A DNA stretch of 64,000 bases from Sympetrum striolatum (taxonomy: Eukaryota > Arthropoda > Insecta > Odonata > Libellulidae). The notes beneath the pieces were generated by a model. That model was not told the DNA's origin. It saw nothing but the letters and a program-made list of their open reading frames with translations, and searched no databases. Location: contig OX388350.1 in NCBI GenBank assembly GCA_947579665.1, positions 89,609,152 through 89,673,151 of the forward strand. Reading direction: 5' to 3'. Shown in pieces: positions 57,930 through 64,000 of this stretch (position 1 is the first letter of the stretch; the number at the start of each line of letters is the position of its first letter). Both the position numbers and the translations under genes were made by a program.

Positions 57930-58872
57930 TTTTCATAATTCATAATTTACATCTTCAGGCACAAAGAAAATATTTGTCACTGCATATGTTGGATAGTGGA
58001 AGGGGTGAAGGGTTAAAAATGGGGGGAGGTGAGGGTACATCGTGGGAATAACTTGCTTGGTAGGGAGAGCAAGGGTGAGGGGTTCAGGAATAAATGGTCG
58101 TTGGCCATCCTTCGGGAAACTCCTTATCTCTACTTCCTCCAGGAGGTCTAGGCGACGGGAATTCTCCTCCTGATGTAGGCATTTTGGTTTGAAATCGCTG
58201 GTATGTCCATTGTCTAGGAGGTGAATGGCGAAGCTCGAGAAAGGTTGTCCTCTCTTCAGGCAGTAGTCTGTTTGGTGCTCTGACGCACAGGTTTCTCCCA
58301 GTCCTTCTGTTATATTTGGTGGGGCAGTTAGCACATGAGAGTTCGTAGACCCTGACACTGGATTCTTTGGGTCTTTTGTCTTTTGAATTCCCTAGCAATC
58401 TTAGTTTATTGTTGGGGGAGCAGGTCTAATGTTATGGGGAAAAACGTTGCTTATTTTTGTATGACAATTTTTCCAGAAAGGGAAGCCTCTGCCAGGTGAT
58501 GGGTGTCTTGTCAACGGGGAGGAGGCTGGGGTTATCTTTTGGAAAGCTTTGTTCCTGATTTCCTTTTTTAAAAGTTTTTTGATGAGAGTATGACTGTATC
58601 CGTTGGATTTGGCTATGATTTTAATGGTGCTTAATTCCATATTAAATTTATCTGGGGAGAGGGGGATTGCTATTAGCTGGTGCAGCATGGAATGAAGAGC
58701 CGCATGCTTTTGCTAAAAGTGATGGAACGAAGAATTAGGGATGATCTGGTCGGTATACTCCGGTTTTCGATAAATTTCAAAAGTTGATTTTCCGTCCTCA
58801 GTAGATATTGTGATATCTAGAAAGTTTATGGTGTGGTTGATTCCTATTTCCATTGTGAAGCTAAGGATGGAG
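57930..58872 (-). pseudogene. Penelope-like element: RT C-terminus and GIY-YIG endonuclease
   Basis: On the minus strand from 58872 downwards the reading gives MEIGINHTINFLDITISTED and EIYRKPEYTDQIIPNSS, the RT end of Penelope-like elements. LIAIPLSPDKFNMELSTIKI and IAKSNGYSHTLIKKLL follow. Next comes the endonuclease: VRVYELSCANCPTKYNRRTG, where the usual YIG reads YNR, then after a frameshift SSFAIHLLDNGHTSDFKPK and LDLLEEVEI. The cysteine pair (C..C) before the GIY-YIG part is typical. Frameshift and stops show it is dead. Confidence 0.9.
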
Positions 58873-59378
58873 GTACCCGGCCTTTAAGACGCACCTTGAT
58901 TTTACAGGTAAGAATTTACAAAGAAACTCATAATCTGTTACATAAGGTTGATTGCCGATAAACTCTTTATCGCGAGAGGTACAATGTATTAGCCTAGGGA
59001 TGACATCTCGTTAGCCCAATGTTTATAAGTTTTGCAGCAGCACCACATGCGAGATTAAACTAAACGTGCTACATTGTATGCATTTCCAATTTATCAGGGA
59101 ATTTTTTTAAAGGAAGTTCTGTCATCGATATATAAATACTGAATTCCTTACTACTTAATTAAAAAATCTGATGTGGCTAGCACATGACTTTCTCCATGCA
59201 TAAGATGTAAATATTTATCTACGACAGTGATTTCGAACTCTATATTCCATCTAAACTTGGAAGATGAGTGACTAATTTATATATTATTATCTTTGACGTC
59301 ACAAACATTATAAATAATGTTTTTCGGGACATGATCGATGAAAAACGATGAAATTGGCCTTTCGCCCATAGAGCCCAG

Positions 59379-60012
59379 AGCGCCCACAAAGTGCATAAAG
59401 AGCAACTTCCGGTTTATCAGTATTTCATGAATAACTCCTAAAAAATCAGTGATACAAAAATATGTTTCAAACAAAAGTTATAGTAAATTACATTTTCTAA
59501 AACGTTTATAAATAATAGTATATACCTAAATATCATATTTATGGAGATATTTTGAAAACTGGAAATGAGCTTTGAACAATGAAGCTCGACTTTCGGTTAA
59601 CCGATTTACTTCAAAAACTAATCAACTCTAACTAAATCAACCAAAGTACTATGTATGAAGTTTGGTATTGATACAACTAATAGTTTTTACGTTAGAGCGC
59701 CCACAAAGTACATAACAGCTACTTCCGGTTTATCGGTATTTCACGAATAACTCCTAATCAACCGGTGATACAAAAATATGTTAAATACAAAAGTTATAGT
59801 AAATTACATTATCTAAAACTTTTATAAGGTATACAATATACCTATATATCATATTTATGGAGATATATAGAAAACCGGAAATGAGCTTTGATGAATGAAG
59901 CTCGACTTCCGGTTAACCGATTTACTCCAAAACCTAATCAACTCTGACAGCACACACCACAGTACTATATATGAAGTTTGGTATTGATAAGACTAATAGT
60001 TTTTACGTTAGA
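59379..60012. repeat. 316-bp tandem repeat, two copies
   Basis: AGCGCCCACAA recurs at 59379, 59696 and 60012, 317 and 316 bp apart. Each unit also has ACTTCCGGTTTATC.GTATTT, AAAAATATGTT, AAAGTTATAGTAAATTACAT, GGAAATGAGCTTTGA and GGTTAACCGATTTACT. Confidence 0.92.
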
Positions 60013-60026
60013 GCGCCCACAAGCAC

Positions 60027-60090
60027 AGACACACATACATACACACACACACACACACATACACACACACACACACACACATACACACAG
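60027..60090. repeat. (AC)n microsatellite
   Basis: About 60 bp of ACACACAC with a few AT interruptions, directly after the 316-bp repeats. Confidence 0.95.
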
Positions 60091-60184
60091 ACATCATTCC
60101 GAAAATAGTCAAAACGTGTTCTAGGGACCCCAAAACGTGTATTTCCGTTGAAATCTCGAAGTCGAATTTTTTCATGAAAACAAT

Positions 60185-60215
60185 ACTTTCTCTATACTTC
60201 GTATATGGAGAAAGT
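60185..60215. repeat. 31-bp hairpin ending the repeat block
   Basis: ACTTTCTC pairs with GAGAAAGT and, inside, TATAC pairs with GTATA around a TTC loop; two unpaired bases sit on one side. It follows the microsatellite and a block reading AAAACGTGTTCTAGGGACCC. From memory this ending is widespread in arthropod genomes, so it is likely the 3' end of a mobile element. Confidence 0.75.
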
Positions 60216-60431
60216 AAAAAGTGTTATTATAGAAATTTGTAATTAACTGAACTATTTTCAATACCTGATACGGTAAAAAATACTTAATGATATGCATTTA
60301 TCCCGGCGAATCGGCTTGCTTATTATAGGACGGAGTTATACCCGTATACCATCAGTGCATAAGACGCAGACTGATTTTAAAGCATATTTTGGGGTAAAAA
60401 AAGTGCGTCTTATAGGCCGGGAAATACGGTA

Positions 60432-60697
60432 GTTTAATTGACTTAGGAACATGCTCAGTTGCCTATAATTGCCACCCCATAGCCACAGAATATGTCGTCG
60501 ACATATTGTTTCAAATAAAGAGAATATTTTAATAAGATGTTACTGGAACTGAAAATATTTCTTCTAAATTGCACATGAAGAATTCAGCCAGAATATTGGA
60601 CAAAGGAGACCCCATGGCCAAGCCTTATTGTTGGCTGTTGAATTTTTCATTGAAAATGAAGTAATTTTGTTCGAGGCTGATTTTAGTTTAGGAGATT
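60432..60697 (-). pseudogene. Penelope-like element: RT core, separated part
   Basis: The minus-strand reading SLEQNYFIFNEKFNSQQ, stop, GLAMGSPLSNILAEFFMCNL is the RT block of Penelope-like elements. Further on, the catalytic YVDD region is decayed. It is the upstream continuation of the part at 57930-58872. The two are parted by the insertion at 58876-60429, and the upstream end is cut at about 60698 by the Harbinger element. Confidence 0.88.
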
Positions 60698-60698
60698 A

Positions 60699-61880
60699 AG
60701 GCCCGGTATTATAATGTGTAGTTATCTATTGGATAACTTTAACCTCCAGGTTAACTCAAAAACTGAGTATTATAATCGATGGTTAAGCCTTATCTGTTAG
60801 TTAAAGTGTTTGTTATCTTATCAAACAGATTGGGTTGTGATCAAGTCCTTAACTGATTGATAGCGCAATGCATCTTGGGAGTAAACACTCAATATGGTGG
60901 ACAAGCTTTAGTGCTAACTTATCACCTCAGTTGGTTTTCTGATGAAAATTAAGTTTATACTCCACAGTTTCAGGAAAATATTTGTTCGGATATTTAAATT
61001 AATTTGGTATGACTCCTATTATACGTATATGTAATATTTTAAGTTTGTTTTTTCTGTCACATTCATTACGCGTGGATATATGTTGGTTCCGATGAAGTGT
61101 GCAATAAGTTTTACATATTTAACAAATATGACAAGTAATTTGAGGATAATTTTAGCATTTAAGGTAGTATTCCATGATTTAACAAGCTCTCCAAATTCTG
61201 ATCTGGAAACTTCTGTTACTGGTCGGAAAAAGCAAATGTCGTGTAACTTATAAGAACATTGAAAATTGAATGGAATTCGTGTGAAAGTAAAATAAGGAAC
61301 TGAGGAAAATATGAAACAATATTAGGCATGACCTTTAACGTGTATGGTCTCAAGTCTTGCTTCCAAGGCTTAATTGAAGGTATTTTCCATGAAGGTGCAT
61401 AATGTTGGACGTACTCCTTGACGCAAGTTACTTTTTATACTTACTTGGAGATGAATAGTATTGAAAATGGGGAAATACATCCAACGAAATAACATATTAG
61501 AAAGATTTAGAGCAGAGTGATATAAAACGAAAGCCACGATCAAACTATTTTGATCAATTCTGCCCAGAAGAATAAGTTGGAAAATAAATACTTTGGAAAC
61601 GCGGTATTGCTGGGAGATTTGGACTATACGCAGGAAAATGATCTCATGACATGAATTAGGAAGCCCTCTGATCAATATCAGCAACTCTAAAATGAAAGTC
61701 ACATTAATACTAGAAATATAATAGAAAGAATGTTTGGGGTATGAAAGCGACACTTTCCCATCCTGTAAAATAGTATTAATATTTGTTTAGAAACAGTAAT
61801 GGAAGTTGTAGTAGCATATGCAGTGCTGCACAATGTGGTGATTATCGCAAAGAAACAAGGAACAACCTCATGATATAACA
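60699..61880 (+). mobile_element. PIF/Harbinger-type element, left end and transposase part
   Basis: Begins after TTA/TAA at 60696-60699 with GGCCCGGTATTATAATG, a plausible Harbinger terminus, followed by subterminal GGTTAA-type repeats of both directions. Its transposase lies at 61607-61873. No matching right terminus was found up to 64000, so the element either extends out of the window or has lost its end. Confidence 0.6.
61607..61873 (+). pseudogene. Harbinger (HARBI1-like) transposase C-terminal remnant
   Basis: One frame with stops reads LLGDLDYTQENDLMT, then HINTRNIIERMFGV, then KRHFPIL, then ETVMEVVVAYAVLHNVVIIA. This matches the DDE_4 end of PIF/Harbinger transposases (GDSGY...LMTP, then R..VERTFG..K.RFP.L, then ACAVLHN). 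The aspartate of GD corresponds to a catalytic residue. Four in-frame stops rule out function. Confidence 0.82.
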
Positions 61881-63465
61881 GAACCAGCGGATATTTCTGT
61901 GACTTGATATTGCAAAACTTTTCTGATTACAAAGAATGCAAGCATTGCAACATTTTGTGTCGTTATAAATTCTTAGGCTAGTGTAATTATCAGTTGTGTA
62001 GCAGCTTAGCATAATTCTTAGTTTGGCTTAATTTTCATTTTAGTTTTTTTCAGTTCGTTTTATTTCAGTTCTTTAATTGAAGTGGAATATCACTAAGGTT
62101 TGATGCTAGCCTGTATTTTTAAATGAAAAGTTAATGGTTAACTTTTGTTAATTCAAAGTAAATATTAAAATTCATCGAAATAAATTTATTTCTTTTTCTT
62201 TCAATTTGATTTCAAGTAATAGTTTTTTTTCTGCTTTGGCTATTCACTGACTGACATGACTATTGCATTGACCTATTTCTTACAAATATCTACTGAATAT
62301 AAATATCTTTCATACTAAACTGGACATCAACATAATCCAACCTTGTAAGCATAAGCAAGGCATACCGATTCCACATGCATTGAGAAGAAAGTGTCAGTGA
62401 CATCATCCACGAGTTGTCTTTAGGACGTTAACTGGAAATATTTTCGTTTTAATTAAATTTCTCTTTCATATGATTATGGACAGTAATAAATAAAGTTTTA
62501 CCACACGAAGCACAGTCTGGTTTTGAGTCTAATGAATAAATGAGGTAATAGTTAAATGTAATACAAAAATATGCATTTTTGATGCTTCAATATTTCCCAT
62601 AAATTATTAGAAGCGCAGTCAGTGTTATGATAAAAAACCAAATAAGACAAAATTATTTACCATTATGGCTTGAGTATTATGTAATGGCTCATCTCTTAAA
62701 CCTAAAGGAAAATCATTGTATAGTACACAATATACAGATAGAATGGAATTGATTGTTTTTGAAACATCACTTAAATAGTAAATGCAGAGCATATTTTAAG
62801 GAATTATCACTGGGTGACACTGAAACTGCTTGAACCACCTCCACTACCCAATATCCCATTAAAATAACCAAAAAAGTATTTTTTTGCTCTCTGGTTGTTA
62901 AGTATTAACTTTACTGTTGCTGCGCGAAAAAAAGTTGGACCTTTATAGAGCCATTGAGCAGAAAAATACTCTACGCCTCTCGGTATGAAATAAATGAAAT
63001 ACAGATCTAATATATTTTAAAAAATTACCTTCTAATGGAAAAAATTTTCACTAAGAAAGGTTTGCTTAATTAATAATTGCCTTGCCACCAATTATTTTCT
63101 CCTTGTTCTCTCGCCAATCGTACTTTCGAATTCCTAGTCGATTTCCTAGGTATTTCCATGGTGCACTCACTATCACCGCCCTCGTACACAATCACACTAT
63201 CGAAAATTATATGATTCGCACTCAAAATAAAAGATCTTCCACAACATCTACCGCATGGAAACCATCGCCTACCTGGCGAGTCACACACTGAACTCGAATG
63301 TGAATAAATGGGAATTCTTTCAAAAGGATTATAGGGCCCACCACTCCACCACCTTCCCGAACTCTATCTCTAAAAAGAAACATTGTATCCAAACGCTTGC
63401 CTACTTTGTATGTTATTTTGTGCATTGGTAAAATGTAGATCCCTACACATAACTTTAGAATCGCT
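61881..63465. other. Interior between the Harbinger transposase and the Myb-like remnant
   Basis: Mostly AT-rich with no recognised feature. 63070-63425 is GC-richer and has overlapping frames on both strands; on the minus strand it may be the decayed C-terminal part of the Myb-like protein. Confidence 0.35.
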
Positions 63466-63469
63466 ATCC

Positions 63470-63735
63470 ACTACGCTCTCTAAGCTCTTTCCATTCACAC
63501 TAATTAAAGCCATGTACTTTTTGTAAACCGGGTTACGTCTAATATTGGATGGACCTCCACCGTTTAGCCTTAAACTTTGCTTCTCCTTAGCCATGTCCTA
63601 TTTTGTCTCTTTCTTAATTGCGTCGTATTTTGATTTAAGCCTTCTCCACGGCCTAGTGCTACCCGTCTGCGCGTCGAATTTACCACTGATCTTTATGCAT
63701 GCTGCCTTCTGTAATTATTTAGTTCTCTCATGTAG
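63470..63735 (-). pseudogene. Myb/SANT-like DNA-binding domain remnant
   Basis: Minus-strand reading: AACIKISGKFDAQTGSTRPW, RRLKSKYDAIKKETK, stop, DMAKEKQSLRLNGGGPSNI. This is the zeste-type Myb/SANT-like fold (FN..TG..R....LK.K...IKK..K......E......GGGP), which occurs in the second protein of PIF/Harbinger elements and also in stand-alone genes. It points towards the transposase remnant (convergent), so it may be the accessory ORF of the same element. Confidence 0.65.
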
Positions 63736-63739
63736 AACT

Positions 63740-64000
63740 TCATTTAGATAGCAGACATGACAAAACCACATAACTTACCTACGGCTTCCATCTAGTTAAG
63801 TCACTAATTTTATTCTCAACTTCATTTATTTCCTCCTAAATTAAATTTAATAATATGGTCTGCCTTTTCTTTGTAAAGTTTCTGCTTATTTCGGCATCTA
63901 TTTTTTATTCCTTGATAATATAAGAGGTATTCTATACAAAAATACGAGTGTTTGTATTACGATTCGTTTTTGTTCAAACAAAACTCGCAGCAGCGGGTAT
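63740..64000. other. Window end, nothing recognised
   Basis: AT-rich, no Harbinger right end and no SNRNP40 last exon seen. Confidence 0.4.

Larger units (their letters stand above)
58876..60429. mobile_element. pogo-like non-autonomous element inside the Penelope-like element
   Basis: The left end CCCGGCCTTTAAGACGCACC pairs with the right end, whose reverse complement is CCGTATTTCCCGGCCTATAA followed by GACGCAC. TA flanks both sides (58874-58875 and 60430-60431). The left terminus lacks the outer CCGTATTT. The Penelope-like reading stops and resumes at exactly these borders. No transposase; the interior is taken by a tandem repeat and other DNA. Confidence 0.82.

Overview
The window reads as nuclear DNA of an arthropod, most likely an insect with a repeat-rich, AT-rich genome. 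It has spliced protein genes with GT/AG introns, one of them a clear metazoan spliceosomal gene, embedded in many decayed transposons typical of arthropods (mariner, pogo, piggyBac, PIF/Harbinger, Penelope-like, RTE- and CR1/Jockey-type LINEs, a Ty3/gypsy remnant). The species cannot be read from the sequence.

Region by region: (1) 1-9.7 kb holds the last two coding exons of a large, mostly disordered protein that I do not recognise (905-2054 and 8158-9555). They are separated by a 6.1-kb intron carrying two copies of a peculiar repeat and a Helentron-like insertion. (2) 9.7-28.2 kb is intergenic and full of mobile elements: a hAT-like MITE, a pogo-like element, a diverged 0.8-kb duplication, a piggyBac-like element split by an RTE LINE, the 3' end of a Ty3/gypsy element, and two inverted-repeat elements. 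(3) 28.48-56.8 kb (and beyond the window) is the orthologue of SNRNP40, the WD40 subunit of the U5 snRNP. Six coding exons are seen; the short last exon is not found. Its two large introns (11.8 and 12.2 kb) are filled with LINE fragments, a tRNA-derived SINE, a mariner that ends 84 bp before exon 4, and about 9 kb of a repeat family. (4) 57-64 kb is a nest of insertions: a Penelope-like element broken by a pogo-like non-autonomous element, which carries a 316-bp tandem repeat, and by a PIF/Harbinger element with transposase and Myb/SANT-like remnants.

The most unusual structure is the repeat family at about 3.1-5.3, 7.2, 41.4-43.7, 44.9-50.8 and 53.3-54.2 kb. Its unit is about 1.13 kb, begins with a short perfect hairpin (GCTTGCA-TAC-TGCAAGC) and ends in a TATA-rich minisatellite. 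It is built of about six diverged monomers of about 165 bp. Nearly every monomer keeps a GGTTCGAnnCC core, which matches the tRNA T-arm / Pol III B-box, often inside a short T-arm-like stem. Tandem units occur in both orientations. I do not recognise this family by name.
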